Source: Virgisporangium aurantiacum
GTDB taxonomy: Bacteria > Actinomycetota > Actinomycetes > Mycobacteriales > Micromonosporaceae
Length of the DNA: 64,000 nucleotides
Direction: 5' to 3'
NCBI RefSeq assembly: GCF_016863635.1
Contig: NZ_BOPG01000050.1
Location: 124,001-188,000 of the forward strand
This document shows, one piece after another, positions 1 through 8,423 of the stretch. The number at the start of each line of letters is the position of its first letter. Within the stretch, counting starts at the first letter, position 1. The notes under the pieces are model-generated. The model was not told the origin of the DNA and searched no databases. It saw nothing but the letters and a program-made list of their open reading frames with translations. A program made the position numbers and the translations under genes.

Positions 1-77
1 TGAGCGTGACGCTCACGCTGATGCTGATCCTGGTGAGCCTCGCCAACTTCCGGATCTTCCGGTACCGGGAGGACTGA
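1..77 (+). CDS. C-terminal end of a sugar ABC transporter permease (partial)
   Basis: Only the last 24 or so codons are present. They read as a hydrophobic helix followed by a basic tail ending FRYRED and a TGA at 75-77. This ending and the following MalG-type gene fit the MalF-type permease of a carbohydrate ABC importer. The stop overlaps the next ATG by one base (TGATG), so the two permeases are probably translated together. The start lies outside the window. The assignment rests on context, because the fragment is too short for family recognition on its own. Confidence 0.7.
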   Translation, partial: SVTLTLMLILVSLANFRIFRYRED

Positions 78-895
78 TGCGTCGCATCCTGTTCTACGCC
101 GTCGTCGTTCTCCTGACGGCCGTGTTCATCGTCCCGCTGCTGTGGATGGTGATCACGTCGTTCAAGGCGTACTCGTCGGCACAGCAGAGCCCGCCGACCT
201 GGCTGCCCGACCCGGTGTCCACCTACGGCTACGAGCAGCTGTTCCAGCCCGGTTCGCAGAATCCCGTGCTGCGCTGGTTCCTCAACAGCATGCTCGCCGC
301 CACCCTGCACGCGGCGCTGGTGCTGGTGACCGCGTCGACGGCGGCGTACGCGTTGGCCCGCATGCGGTTCCGGGGCCGCGGCATGATGTTCGCGCTGATC
401 GTGGCGACGCTGTTCGTGCCGCCGGCCACGCTGATCATCCCCAACTTCCTCGTGGCCGACACCATCGGCTGGCTCGACACGCTGACCGCCGTGGTGGTGC
501 CGGGCGCGGCGAGCGCGTTCGGGGTGTTCTTCCTGCGGCAGTTCTTCCTGTCGCTGCCCCGGGAACTCGAGGAGGCGGCCGTCCTCGACGGGGCCAACCA
601 GTGGCAGATCTTCCTGCGGGTGGTGCTGCCGCTGTCGAAGCCGGCGCTGGCGACGCTCACCGTGCTGTCGTTCCTCAGCAACTGGAACGACTTCCTGTGG
701 CCGGTCTACGTGCTGTTCAGCGCCGACCGGCTGACGCTTCCCGCGGGCCTCGGGTTGCTCCAGGGCGCGTACATCGCCGACTACCCGGTCATCATGGCGG
801 GTGCGGTGCTGGCGAGCGTCCCGGCCCTGCTGCTGTTCGTGCTGGCGCAGCGGTACGTCATCGAGGGCGTGTCCCGCAGCGGGTTGAAGGGATGA
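77..895 (+). CDS. Sugar ABC transporter permease, MalG type
   Basis: A 272-residue inner-membrane protein, the usual length for MalG-type permeases of the CUT1 carbohydrate importers. It has an N-terminal membrane helix (about residues 5-25), several further hydrophobic helices, and the EAA loop at about 165-190 (EEAAVLDGANQWQIFLRVVLP), which contacts the ATPase. It would form the channel with the upstream permease, and binding protein and ATPase lie elsewhere. It overlaps both neighbours by a few bases, and the two downstream GH43 enzymes suggest that the cargo is an arabinan or xylan oligosaccharide. The substrate is inferred. Confidence 0.93.
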   Translation: MRRILFYAVVVLLTAVFIVPLLWMVITSFKAYSSAQQSPPTWLPDPVSTYGYEQLFQPGSQNPVLRWFLNSMLAATLHAALVLVTASTAAYALARMRFRGRGMMFALIVATLFVPPATLIIPNFLVADTIGWLDTLTAVVVPGAASAFGVFFLRQFFLSLPRELEEAAVLDGANQWQIFLRVVLPLSKPALATLTVLSFLSNWNDFLWPVYVLFSADRLTLPAGLGLLQGAYIADYPVIMAGAVLASVPALLLFVLAQRYVIEGVSRSGLKG

Positions 896-1902
896 GACGT
901 GCGCTCGTTGCCGGTCTGGTCTTCCTCACGGTGGGTGGATGCGGGGGATCCCCGTCCCCACAAGGGAACGGGGATCCCCCGGTGAGGACGTTCACCAACC
1001 CGGTGTACGCCGGTGACGCGCCCGATCCGCAGGCGTTCCGCGCCGGCGACACCTGGTACCTGGTGCACACCAACGCCGGCGGGCGCAACGTGCCGGTGAT
1101 GACCTCGCCCGACCTGGTCACCTGGACGCCGCACGGCGACGCGTTCCCGAAGCTGCCCGACTGGGCCGACGCCGGGAAGACGTGGGCGCCCGAGGTGATC
1201 GCGTTGTCGGACAACGCTTTCGTGATGTACGTGACCGTCGCCGACCGGGCCTCCGGCCGGCAGTGTGTCGCCGTGGCCACCGCCACGGCGCCGGGCGGGC
1301 CGTACACCGCCGCCGGCACCGGTCCGCTGCTCTGCCAGGCCGACCTCGGCGGCTCCATCGACGCCGGCCCGTTCCGCGACACCGACGGTTCGCTGTACCT
1401 GGTGTGGAAGAACGACGGCAACGCGATCGGCGTCGACACCTGGATCTACGCGCAGCGCCTGTCGGCCGACGGGTTGCGCCTGGAGGGTGCGGCGGCGAAA
1501 CTGCTCAGGCAGACCGAACCGTGGGAGGGGCGGGTCGTCGAGGGCCCGTTCCTGTGGCGTCACAACGGAAAGCTGTACCTGTTCTACGCCGCGAACGACT
1601 ACGGCTCCGCCGACTACGCCGAGGGCTACGCGGTCTGCGACACGCCGCTCGGCCCGTGCGTCAAGGCACCGGAGAACCCCGTGCTCGTCTCGCGCGACAC
1701 AGCGTCGGGCCCCGGCCACGCCTCGATGGTCGAGCACGCCGGGCGCACCTGGTTGCTGTACCACGCCTGGCCGAAGGGCGCCGAGGGCGCCGTGTCACCC
1801 GGCCGCCAACTCTGGCTCGACGAGGTCACCTGGGCCGACGGCCGTCCCGTCGTGCACGGTCCCACGTCGGCCCCGCAACCGCTACCCGAGGAGCGCCGAT
1901 GA
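892..1902 (+). CDS. Secreted GH43 glycosidase, lipoprotein
   Basis: A 336-residue protein with a lipoprotein signal peptide (lipobox VGGC, lipidated Cys17) and a single five-bladed propeller domain of glycoside hydrolase family 43, which contains arabinanases, arabinofuranosidases and xylosidases. The three expected acidic residues are visible: base Asp45 in APDPQ, pKa-modulating Asp157 in SIDAGPF, and acid Glu217 in VEGPF. The ATG at 892 overlaps the permease stop as ATGA, so it belongs to the same operon. It is probably tethered outside the membrane, making oligosaccharides for the importer. The exact substrate cannot be read from the sequence. Confidence 0.9.
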   Translation: MRRALVAGLVFLTVGGCGGSPSPQGNGDPPVRTFTNPVYAGDAPDPQAFRAGDTWYLVHTNAGGRNVPVMTSPDLVTWTPHGDAFPKLPDWADAGKTWAPEVIALSDNAFVMYVTVADRASGRQCVAVATATAPGGPYTAAGTGPLLCQADLGGSIDAGPFRDTDGSLYLVWKNDGNAIGVDTWIYAQRLSADGLRLEGAAAKLLRQTEPWEGRVVEGPFLWRHNGKLYLFYAANDYGSADYAEGYAVCDTPLGPCVKAPENPVLVSRDTASGPGHASMVEHAGRTWLLYHAWPKGAEGAVSPGRQLWLDEVTWADGRPVVHGPTSAPQPLPEERR

Positions 1903-3542
1903 AGAGACTCCTTGCCGTCACGCTGATGGCGGCCTGCCTGTTCGTTCCTTCCCAGCAAGCGGCGGCGGGAACGCCCCGCAACCCGGTGTCGGCACCCGCC
2001 GCCGACACGTTCGCCGACCCCGCCGTCGTGCGCGGCAGGGACGGCGCCTATTACGCGTTCGGCACCAGCGACCCGCTGAAGGCCGGCGAGACGACGCCGC
2101 ACCTGCTGCCGATCCTGCGGTCGACGAACCTGGTCGACTGGACGTACCAGGGTGACGCGTTCTCGCCCGGGAACCGGCCCGCGTGGGCGACCGCGACCGC
2201 GGGCCTGTGGGCGCCCGACATCCGCTACACCGCCGGCCGGTACGTCCTCTACTACACCGTCACCGACACCACCCTGAACCCCGGCGACGACTCGGCGATC
2301 GGCGTCGCCACCGCGCCGTCCCCGCTCGGTCCGTGGACCGACAGCGGCGCGCCGCTGATCGCGCCGCGCCCGGCCGCCGGTGGCGGCTTCCTGTGGACGT
2401 TCGACCCGGCCCAACTCGTCGACGCGCGCGGGAACGTGTGGCTGTACTACGGGTCGTACTTCGGCGGCATCCACGTGGTCCCGTTGACGCGCGACGGCCT
2501 GGCCGTCGCCGGCACGCCGACCCAGGTGACCATCGACAACCGGTACGAGGGCGCCTACGTGGTCCGCCGCGACGGCTGGTACTACCTGTTCGGCTCGGCG
2601 GCCAACTGCTGCGCCGGACCCACCACCGGGTACAGCGTGTTCGCGGGCCGGTCCCGCACGCCCACCGGTCCGTTCGTCGACCGGGCCGGCGTATCCCTGC
2701 TCACCAGCCGCGTCGGCGGCACGCCGGTGATCCAGCCCACCGGCGACCGGTGGATCGGCACCGGCCACAACGCGGTGGTCACCGACGCCGCCGGCCGGGA
2801 CTGGCTGGTGTACCACGCGATCGACCGCAACGAGCCGTACCTCAACGGGACGGACGGCATCAACCGGCGTCCCATGCTCGTCGACCGCCTGTCGTGGGAC
2901 GGCGGCTGGCCGTCCGTCCACAATGGACAACCGATACCCCGGCCCGGCCGGGCGGTCGTCACCGACGACTTCGCCGGCACCGACGTCGGACCCGGCTGGA
3001 CGTGGATCCGGCGCGACGACCGCGCGGTGGTCTCCGGCGGCGCCCTGCGCTGGCCGACCCAGGCGGCCGACCTCGTCGGCACCGGCAACACCGCCGCCGT
3101 GCTCGTCCGCGACGCGCCCCGCGGCGACTACGTCGTCGAGACGAAGCTGAGCATCGATCTCGGCGTCGACACCGTCCGCAACTACCAGCAGGCCGGCCTG
3201 ATCGTGTACGCCGGCGACGACGACTTCGCCCGGCTGAGCCACGTCGCGATCTGGAACACCCGCCAGCTCGAGTTCGGCCGCGAACTGCCGTACGCCGGCC
3301 GCCTCTCGTACGGCGGCATGGTGGAGGGTCCGCCGGCGGAGACGACGTGGTTGCGGCTGGCGCACACGGTCGTCGGCGGCGAGCACCGGTACCGCGCGGG
3401 CTGGAGCACCGACGGCCGCACCTGGTCGTGGGGCGGCACGTGGACCTTCCCGGCGACGGCCACGCCGCGCATCGGGCTGATCTCCCACGGCGGCGCCGGC
3501 GCGCAGGCGGTGTTCGACTACGTCCGCGTCTATCGCACCTAG
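1899..3542 (+). CDS. Secreted GH43 glycosidase with C-terminal concanavalin-like domain
   Basis: A 547-residue protein with a Sec signal peptide (about 1-23) and a GH43 catalytic domain (about 30-345). The catalytic triad is recognisable as Asp40 (FADPA), Asp169 (TFDPAQ) and Glu217 (RYEGAY). A beta-sandwich follows (about 360-547), resembling the concanavalin-like domain common at the C-terminus of GH43 xylosidases and arabinofuranosidases. The start overlaps the previous stop as ATGA. With the lipoprotein GH43 and the importer it forms a hemicellulose or arabinan utilisation operon whose promoter is upstream of the window. An endo-arabinanase or arabinofuranosidase role is likely but unproven. 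Confidence 0.9.
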   Translation: MKRLLAVTLMAACLFVPSQQAAAGTPRNPVSAPAADTFADPAVVRGRDGAYYAFGTSDPLKAGETTPHLLPILRSTNLVDWTYQGDAFSPGNRPAWATATAGLWAPDIRYTAGRYVLYYTVTDTTLNPGDDSAIGVATAPSPLGPWTDSGAPLIAPRPAAGGGFLWTFDPAQLVDARGNVWLYYGSYFGGIHVVPLTRDGLAVAGTPTQVTIDNRYEGAYVVRRDGWYYLFGSAANCCAGPTTGYSVFAGRSRTPTGPFVDRAGVSLLTSRVGGTPVIQPTGDRWIGTGHNAVVTDAAGRDWLVYHAIDRNEPYLNGTDGINRRPMLVDRLSWDGGWPSVHNGQPIPRPGRAVVTDDFAGTDVGPGWTWIRRDDRAVVSGGALRWPTQAADLVGTGNTAAVLVRDAPRGDYVVETKLSIDLGVDTVRNYQQAGLIVYAGDDDFARLSHVAIWNTRQLEFGRELPYAGRLSYGGMVEGPPAETTWLRLAHTVVGGEHRYRAGWSTDGRTWSWGGTWTFPATATPRIGLISHGGAGAQAVFDYVRVYRT

Positions 3543-3570
3543 CTGACCTGGGGTTAAGCTCGGCCGCCGC

Positions 3571-4284
3571 ATGATCGGGTTCGGGAGGTACCGGGTGGAC
3601 TGGTGGGTCGTCGCCGTGATCGTCGGCGGGGCGGTCGTGCTGGCCGCCGTGGCGGTCGGGGTCCGGCTGTCCCGGGGCACGGCGATGCTCGCCGGCATGG
3701 CGGCCGACTGGGAGCGGGACCGCGCGGCCATCGCCGCGGTCCTCCGCGAGGACCTGGAATCGGTACGGGCCCGGGTGTACGCGTCGGGAGACGCGGCCGC
3801 GGCGGCCGACCTGCGCGTCGCCGAGCAGGCGGCCGACCGGTTCGCCGCCAACGAGAACTGGGCCGACAACCTGCGGGCCGCCACCCTCGCGCTGGGCCGG
3901 GCGAACCGGGCCGTCCTCGGTGGCGACCAGCCGCCGTGCGTGTTCAGCCCCGTGCACGGCCCGGCCGCGGCCGAGGTCGAGTGGGCACCCGGTGGCGGCG
4001 CGCGCCGCCGGGTGCCGGTGTGTGCCGACGACGCCGCGCGCCTGCGCGACGGCGGCCAACCGCTCGTCCGGATGGTGACCACGGAGGACGGGACCGTCCC
4101 CTACTTCGGCGCCCACGGGCGGTACGTCGACTGGCTCCTCGGCTGGTACGACGGCTTCGACCCGTACCTCACGGCCCGGCTGCTGGCCGGCACCCCGATC
4201 GGTAGCCACCTGCCCGGCCGGATCCGGGCGATCCACGGCACGGCCAGCGACCCGCTCGGCGAGTTCGGCCGCGTCCACGACTAG
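3571..4284 (+). CDS. Membrane-anchored protein of unknown function
   Basis: A 237-residue protein that I do not recognise. It has one N-terminal transmembrane helix (about 11-33), an Ala/Arg-rich helical stretch that may be coiled coil (about 45-110), and a C-terminal region. That region carries a C-x-F-S-P-V-H-G-P motif followed by VPVCADDA, a pattern that could bind a metal. I use the ATG at 3571, but a GTG at 3595 is also possible. Its stop codon shares CTAG with the stop of the convergent regulator gene. Confidence 0.7.
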   Translation: MIGFGRYRVDWWVVAVIVGGAVVLAAVAVGVRLSRGTAMLAGMAADWERDRAAIAAVLREDLESVRARVYASGDAAAAADLRVAEQAADRFAANENWADNLRAATLALGRANRAVLGGDQPPCVFSPVHGPAAAEVEWAPGGGARRRVPVCADDAARLRDGGQPLVRMVTTEDGTVPYFGAHGRYVDWLLGWYDGFDPYLTARLLAGTPIGSHLPGRIRAIHGTASDPLGEFGRVHD

Positions 4285-4739
4285 ACCGGCAGGGGCGACG
4301 CCGGTTTGATCTCCTCCAGGCGCAGCAGCGTGGTCAGCCGCTGCGCACCGCGCGTCGACAGGCGCACCAGCACCTGCTGCAGTTCGGGGACATCGCGGGC
4401 GACCACCAGCAGCATCGCGTCGATCTCGCCGGCCACCCAGTCGGCGGCGATGACCTGCGGCATGGCCCGGACCGTCTCCTCGAAGGTGCGGTTGGCCCGC
4501 GGATCGTGCCGGGCCAGCGTCACCGACAGATAGACCTGCAACGGGAAGCCCGCCTGCGCCGGGTCGAGCCGGGCGGTGATGCGCCGCACGACGCCGGTCT
4601 CCTTGAGGCGGCGCACCCGGTTGAGCGTGCCGGCGGGGGACAGGCCGACGATGCGGGCGAGTTCCACGTTGGTGCGGTCGGCGTCCTGCTGCAGTTCGCG
4701 GAGCAGCAGAATGTCAACGTCGTCAAGTTTTACGGCCAT
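4281..4739 (-). CDS. Lrp/AsnC family transcriptional regulator
   Basis: A 152-residue protein, the standard Lrp/AsnC length. An N-terminal winged helix-turn-helix (about 20-50, VELARIVGLSPAGTLNRVRRL) is followed by a RAM-type effector-binding domain. Members usually sense amino acids and form dimers to octamers. It is divergent from an EamA-type exporter, with an AT-rich inverted repeat between them, the classic arrangement for a regulator controlling an amino-acid exporter and itself. Confidence 0.92.
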   Translation of the reverse strand: MAVKLDDVDILLLRELQQDADRTNVELARIVGLSPAGTLNRVRRLKETGVVRRITARLDPAQAGFPLQVYLSVTLARHDPRANRTFEETVRAMPQVIAADWVAGEIDAMLLVVARDVPELQQVLVRLSTRGAQRLTTLLRLEEIKPASPLPV

Positions 4740-4743
4740 TCTG

Positions 4744-4758
4744 CTGAATATAATTCAG
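4744..4758. promoter_or_regulatory. Probable Lrp operator between divergent genes
   Basis: The sequence CTGAATATAATTCAG is a perfect 6-bp inverted repeat around ATA in an unusually AT-rich patch, 5 bp upstream of the Lrp-family start and about 50 bp upstream of the exporter start. AT-rich inverted repeats of this form are typical Lrp/AsnC sites. Autoregulation and control of the exporter are inferred. Confidence 0.6.
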
Positions 4759-4810
4759 TCAAGCGTCAGATCCGATCTATATGCCACAGTCGCCGTGGAT
4801 CATCGGGAGC

Positions 4811-5770
4811 ATGCGCACCAACCACCGTTCCACCCTGCTCGCCCTCACCGCGTCCGGCCTTCTCTGGGGCACCACCGTGCCGCTGTCGAAGGTCGCCCTC
4901 ACCGGCATGAGCCCGGCCTGGCTGACCGTCGCGCGCTTCGCGCTGGCGGTGCTGCCGCTCGCCTGGGTAGGACGGCGCCATCTGCGCCGGGCCGTCTCGC
5001 CGGGGATCCTGGTGTCGGGGGTCACCGGGTACGGCGCGGTGATCGTCCTGCAGAACGCCGGCATCCAGCGGACCAGCGTGTCGCACGCGGCACTGTTGAT
5101 CGGGGCGATGCCCGTGCTGGTCGCGCTCCTGATGGTCGCGCTCGGCCGGTCGCGGGTCGGCGCGGTGGCGTGGCTGGGCTTCGCGCTCGGGCTGGGCGGC
5201 GTCGTCCTCGTGGCGGTGATCGGAGCAGACGCGGGGAGCACGGCCACGCTCGCCGGCGACGCCCTGGTCGTGCTGTCGCTGCTGTTCTCCGCGGCGTTCA
5301 TGGTCACCCAGCCCCGGCTCCTGTCCGGCCGCGACCCGGTGGCGGTGACCGCCGTGCAACTCGCCGCCGCCGCCGTGGGCACCCTGCCCCTCGCCCTGGC
5401 CCTCGACGGCGCGCCGCCCACCGCCCCCGGCGTGGCGCCGACGGCCGCGATGATCGGCCTGGCGATCGGCGGCACGCTGGTGCCGTTCACGCTGTTCGCG
5501 TGGGCACAGGCGCGCATCTCCCCGGAGATCGCCGGCGCCTTCCTCAACCTCGAACCGTTGGTCGGCGTCGCGCTGGGCGTGGCCGCCTTCGGCGACCCGG
5601 TGGGCCCGCCGCAACTAGCCGGCGGTGCGGCGATCCTGCTGGGAATCGCGCTCTCCACCCTCCGCCGCCGCAAGCCCCCCGTCGATCTTGCAGTTGTGGT
5701 GCCCATCAGACCAGCGCAAACCACCCGCAACCCGGCACCACAACTGCAAGATCGACAGCTGGCTGCGTAG
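4811..5770 (+). CDS. EamA/DMT family exporter
   Basis: A 319-residue protein with about ten membrane helices in two EamA repeats, the fold of drug/metabolite and amino-acid exporters. I prefer the ATG at 4811, preceded by a CGGGAG ribosome site, over the in-frame ATG at 4781, because homologues begin shortly before the first helix. The last 30 or so codons (after RRRKPPVDL) are made by a 23-bp inverted repeat that has changed the C-terminus, so the original stop was probably near 5680. The divergent Lrp-type gene is its likely regulator. Confidence 0.88.
   Translation: MRTNHRSTLLALTASGLLWGTTVPLSKVALTGMSPAWLTVARFALAVLPLAWVGRRHLRRAVSPGILVSGVTGYGAVIVLQNAGIQRTSVSHAALLIGAMPVLVALLMVALGRSRVGAVAWLGFALGLGGVVLVAVIGADAGSTATLAGDALVVLSLLFSAAFMVTQPRLLSGRDPVAVTAVQLAAAAVGTLPLALALDGAPPTAPGVAPTAAMIGLAIGGTLVPFTLFAWAQARISPEIAGAFLNLEPLVGVALGVAAFGDPVGPPQLAGGAAILLGIALSTLRRRKPPVDLAVVVPIRPAQTTRNPAPQLQDRQLAA
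5681..5756. repeat. Perfect 23-bp inverted repeat with 30-bp spacer
   Basis: Positions 5681-5703 and 5734-5756 are exact reverse complements: the left arm begins GTCGATCTTGCAGTTGTGG and the right arm ends CAACTGCAAGATCGAC. The RNA would fold as a long hairpin. It lies inside the 3' end of the EamA coding frame, just before the stop. It may act as a terminator or be a small palindromic mobile repeat. A second hairpin sharing GATCTTG lies at 8310-8357. Confidence 0.85.
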
Positions 5771-5780
5771 GGTCGGCATC

Positions 5781-6353
5781 GTGGAGGGGTTGATTCGGGG
5801 GAGCGCGTGGCTCATGCGGGTGCTTGACGCGGCGCGCTTCGAGCCGGGCGCGTGGGTCGGCGCCGGGGTGCTCCGTGACCTGGTCTGGGGGGAGCGGTAC
5901 GGGTCCGGGTTCGAGCCGGCGCGGGTGCGCGACGTCGACGTGGCGTTCTTCGATCCGCACGACCTGAGCCGCGCCAACGACGACCGGGTGACAGAGCGGC
6001 TGCGGCAGCGGCTGCCCGACGTGCCGTGGGAGGCGAAGAACCAGGCGGCGGTGCACACGTGGTACCCGGCCCGGTTCGGCGGGGGCGCGGTCGAGCCGTT
6101 GACGTCGATCGGGGACGCCGTCGGCACGTGGCCGGAGACCGCCACGGCGGTGGCCGTCCGCCTCACCGCGACGGGCGACCTCGAGGTTTGCGCGCCGTTC
6201 GGGCTGGCCGATCTGCTCGACGGGGTCTGGCGGCGCAATCCCCGGCGCATCGGCGTCGACCAGTCCCGGGCCCGGCTCGACCGGCACCGGCCGCACGAGC
6301 GGTGGCCGGGCGTCACGGTCATCCCGCCGGAAGGCGTCATCCCGCCGGAATAG
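5781..6353 (+). CDS. Nucleotidyltransferase-family protein (COG3575-like)
   Basis: A protein of about 190 residues resembling the uncharacterised nucleotidyltransferase family in COG3575. It has the nucleotidyltransferase-like segment WVGAGVLRDLVWG followed by VRDVDVAFFD, whose aspartates would bind metal, and a conserved central NQAAVHTWY segment. I start at the GTG at 5781, with the ATG at 5814 as alternative. The C-terminus ends in a tandem VIPPE repeat from a short duplication. Its last 17 bp overlap the 3' end of the convergent MFS gene. The biochemical substrate of this family is unknown. Confidence 0.75.
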   Translation: MEGLIRGSAWLMRVLDAARFEPGAWVGAGVLRDLVWGERYGSGFEPARVRDVDVAFFDPHDLSRANDDRVTERLRQRLPDVPWEAKNQAAVHTWYPARFGGGAVEPLTSIGDAVGTWPETATAVAVRLTATGDLEVCAPFGLADLLDGVWRRNPRRIGVDQSRARLDRHRPHERWPGVTVIPPEGVIPPE

Positions 6354-7590
6354 CCTCGCGGGCGTCGGCGGCCGGCTCGGGACGACGGTCGAGTTCGCGC
6401 CAGGACGGGAAGACGAACGGGGCCAGCGTGGTGAGCAGGTAGGCGGCGCCGAACACCCACAGCGCCGTGGTCAGGCCCCACGCCTCGGTGAGGTAGCCGC
6501 CGGCGAGGGCGCCGAACGGCAGGCCCAGCCAGGCGGACGACCGGACGACCCCGAGCACCCGGGCCCGGAGCTCGGTCGGGATCCGTTCGTAGGCCACCGC
6601 GCCGAGGATGGGGTTGATCGTGCCGCTGAACACCTCGGCGACGAACCAGACGGTCAGCGTCAGCACCAGCGAGTCGGACAGGGCGAGGACGACGAACCGG
6701 GGCGCGCCGCTCAGCACGAACGACACGCTGAACATCGACCAGCGCGGCAGCTTCGGGGCCAGCCAGGCGCCGAGGAAACTGCCGAGCACCGCCCCGCCAC
6801 CACCGACGCCGCTGATCAGGCCGAGCACGGCGGGGGTGCCGATCTCGTCGCGGACCCACACCGGCACCATGACCTCGCCGAGCCCCTGGTCGAGCAGGTT
6901 GGTGACGGCGACCATCGTGATGATGCCCAGCAGCAACCGGTCGCCGCGGACGAACCGCAGGCCCTCGCCCAGGTCGCGGAGGTAGCCGCGCACGCCGGTG
7001 GCCTCGGCCGGCGGCGGTTCGGGGACCCGCACCCAGATCGCCGCGACCGCCGCCGCCACGGCGAACGTGCCCGCGTCGATGGCGATCACGGCCGGCGATC
7101 CGAACAGCGTCACCAGTACGCCCGCGAGCGGCGCGCCGAGCAGCAGCGCGGCGCGGTTGGCGCCGGAGTTCAGGCCGGCGGCCCGTTCCAGCGGGATCCC
7201 GCCGACCTCGGCGGTCGTCGGTACCAGCGGCCCGTTGGCGCAGTCGGCGACGCCGCGGAGCACACCCACCAGCACGACCAGCCCGATCAGCACCGGCAGC
7301 GTCAGGACGTCGAGGGCGTAGCAGACCGGGATGACCGCGATCGCGACGGCCGCCGCCGCGTTGCCCCACACGAACGAACGGCGCAGCCCGAACCGGTCGA
7401 CCACCGGCCCGGCCAGCATCTGGGCGGCGACGTACGGGAGCAGCTGCGCGAACACCACGACGCCGGTCCGCGCCGCGCTACCGGTGGTGGTGAGCACCAG
7501 CCAGGGAATGGCGATCGCCGACATCGAGGTGCCCGCCACCGATACCACGTACGCGCTGATCAGCGCCGTGAACGGCGCCCGCCGGCTCAC
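6337..7590 (-). CDS. MFS transporter
   Basis: A 417-residue major facilitator with about twelve hydrophobic helices and a central loop near 190-210. It resembles the MFS_3 group of drug or metabolite efflux proteins (opening APFTALISAYVVSVAGTSMSAIAIPWLVL). The GTG start overlaps the ArsR-type gene's stop as GTGA, so regulator and pump are coupled and the pump is probably controlled by it. The substrate cannot be inferred. Confidence 0.9.
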   Translation of the reverse strand: MSRRAPFTALISAYVVSVAGTSMSAIAIPWLVLTTTGSAARTGVVVFAQLLPYVAAQMLAGPVVDRFGLRRSFVWGNAAAAVAIAVIPVCYALDVLTLPVLIGLVVLVGVLRGVADCANGPLVPTTAEVGGIPLERAAGLNSGANRAALLLGAPLAGVLVTLFGSPAVIAIDAGTFAVAAAVAAIWVRVPEPPPAEATGVRGYLRDLGEGLRFVRGDRLLLGIITMVAVTNLLDQGLGEVMVPVWVRDEIGTPAVLGLISGVGGGGAVLGSFLGAWLAPKLPRWSMFSVSFVLSGAPRFVVLALSDSLVLTLTVWFVAEVFSGTINPILGAVAYERIPTELRARVLGVVRSSAWLGLPFGALAGGYLTEAWGLTTALWVFGAAYLLTTLAPFVFPSWRELDRRPEPAADAREAIPAG

Positions 7591-8231
7591 GGCGTCACCT
7601 CTTCGTCCGGAAGCAGCTGGAACTGGAAGACGGCGCGCTCCGCGCCGTCGCCTCTGGGCGGCGCCCCGGCCGCGCGGAGATGGCGGTGCACGACGGCCGT
7701 GACCTCGGCGGACAACGCGCGGGCCTCCTCGGGCGTGACCTCGATGGAGATCTCGCTGAACGTCCACGGCATGGTGTGCAGCTCCTCGACCCGGGACGGC
7801 AGACTGTCCACGAAGGACATCGCCCGGCGGTTGGCGGCGTCGACGCTGAGCCGCACGTACTGGATGCCCAGGCCGATCGTCTCGTCGTCGCCGGGGTCGT
7901 CGGGGGAGCGGAAGCTGAACCCCGACCGGCGGTAGGGCGTGCGCCAGAACCGGTCGCGGCCGTTGCCCTGCTCGGGGTCGTCCTCGACGAAGCCGAGCTC
8001 GGCCAGGATCCGCAGGTGGTAGCTCGTGGTGCCGCTCGACTCGCCGATGCGGCGGCCGAGCTGCGAGGCGGTGGCGGGCCCGTCGGACTCCAGCAGGTTC
8101 AGCAGCCGCACCCGGATCGGGTGCACGAGACCGCGCAGGCGGCGCGGGGTGAGGATGAGGTCGCGGGCCGGGTCGATGCCGGCCGGCCAGCCACCGGGCG
8201 GCGGGGTGGGGTTGCCGGGGTTCGCTGCCAT
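7587..8231 (-). CDS. ArsR-type winged-helix transcriptional regulator
   Basis: A 214-residue protein with an ArsR-like winged helix at about 28-90 (RLRGLVHPIRVRLLNLL, then TTSYHLRILAELGFV) and a longer C-terminal effector or dimerisation region. No ArsR-type metal-binding cysteines are present, so it is probably not a metal sensor. It is the first gene of a two-gene unit with the coupled MFS pump. An inverted repeat lies just upstream. Confidence 0.88.
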   Translation of the reverse strand: MAANPGNPTPPPGGWPAGIDPARDLILTPRRLRGLVHPIRVRLLNLLESDGPATASQLGRRIGESSGTTSYHLRILAELGFVEDDPEQGNGRDRFWRTPYRRSGFSFRSPDDPGDDETIGLGIQYVRLSVDAANRRAMSFVDSLPSRVEELHTMPWTFSEISIEVTPEEARALSAEVTAVVHRHLRAAGAPPRGDGAERAVFQFQLLPDEEVTP

Positions 8232-8242
8232 GCACCGAGAGT

Positions 8243-8282
8243 AAACCGCAAAGAGAATTTTGCAAAGACTTCTCTGCGGTTT
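8243..8282. promoter_or_regulatory. Inverted repeat upstream of the ArsR-type gene
   Basis: AAACCGCAAAGAGAA at 8243-8257 faces TTCTCTGCGGTTT at 8270-8282, with a two-base indel between the arms. The patch is AT-rich compared with its surroundings and sits 12 bp before the ArsR-type start, where an autorepressor operator and promoter are expected. The role is inferred. Confidence 0.55.
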
Positions 8283-8309
8283 CGCCTCGGCCGGTGCCCG
8301 CCCCTGCCG

Positions 8310-8357
8310 GATCTTGGACTCCCCGCGGTGCCCCAGGCCCGCACGGAGTCCAAGATC
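8310..8357. repeat. 13-bp inverted repeat (hairpin)
   Basis: GATCTTGGACTCC (8310-8322) and GGAGTCCAAGATC (8345-8357) are perfect reverse complements with a 22-bp spacer. The hairpin lies in the 192-bp gap between the ArsR-type gene and the downstream end of the TetR gene, so it could terminate TetR-side transcription. It shares GATCTTG with the larger hairpin at 5681-5756. The rest of the gap (to 8423) is low-complexity GCGCCTAC-like repeats. Confidence 0.7.
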
Positions 8358-8423
8358 GCGTCGGACGCGCCTACTGCGCCGGATGCGCCTACCGCGCCGG
8401 GTGCCGCGACAGCGTCGAGGCGG

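Noticed and set aside
1626..4082. Long opposite-strand frames over the GH43 genes
   Set aside because: Long frames arise on the opposite strand in very high-GC DNA. The translated sequence is Arg/Ala/Pro-rich with no recognisable domain, while the plus-strand GH43 catalytic residues are intact.
4781..4810. Start of the EamA exporter at the ATG at 4781
   Set aside because: It lacks a ribosome site and adds ten residues unlike the family's N-terminus. The ATG at 4811 has CGGGAG upstream.
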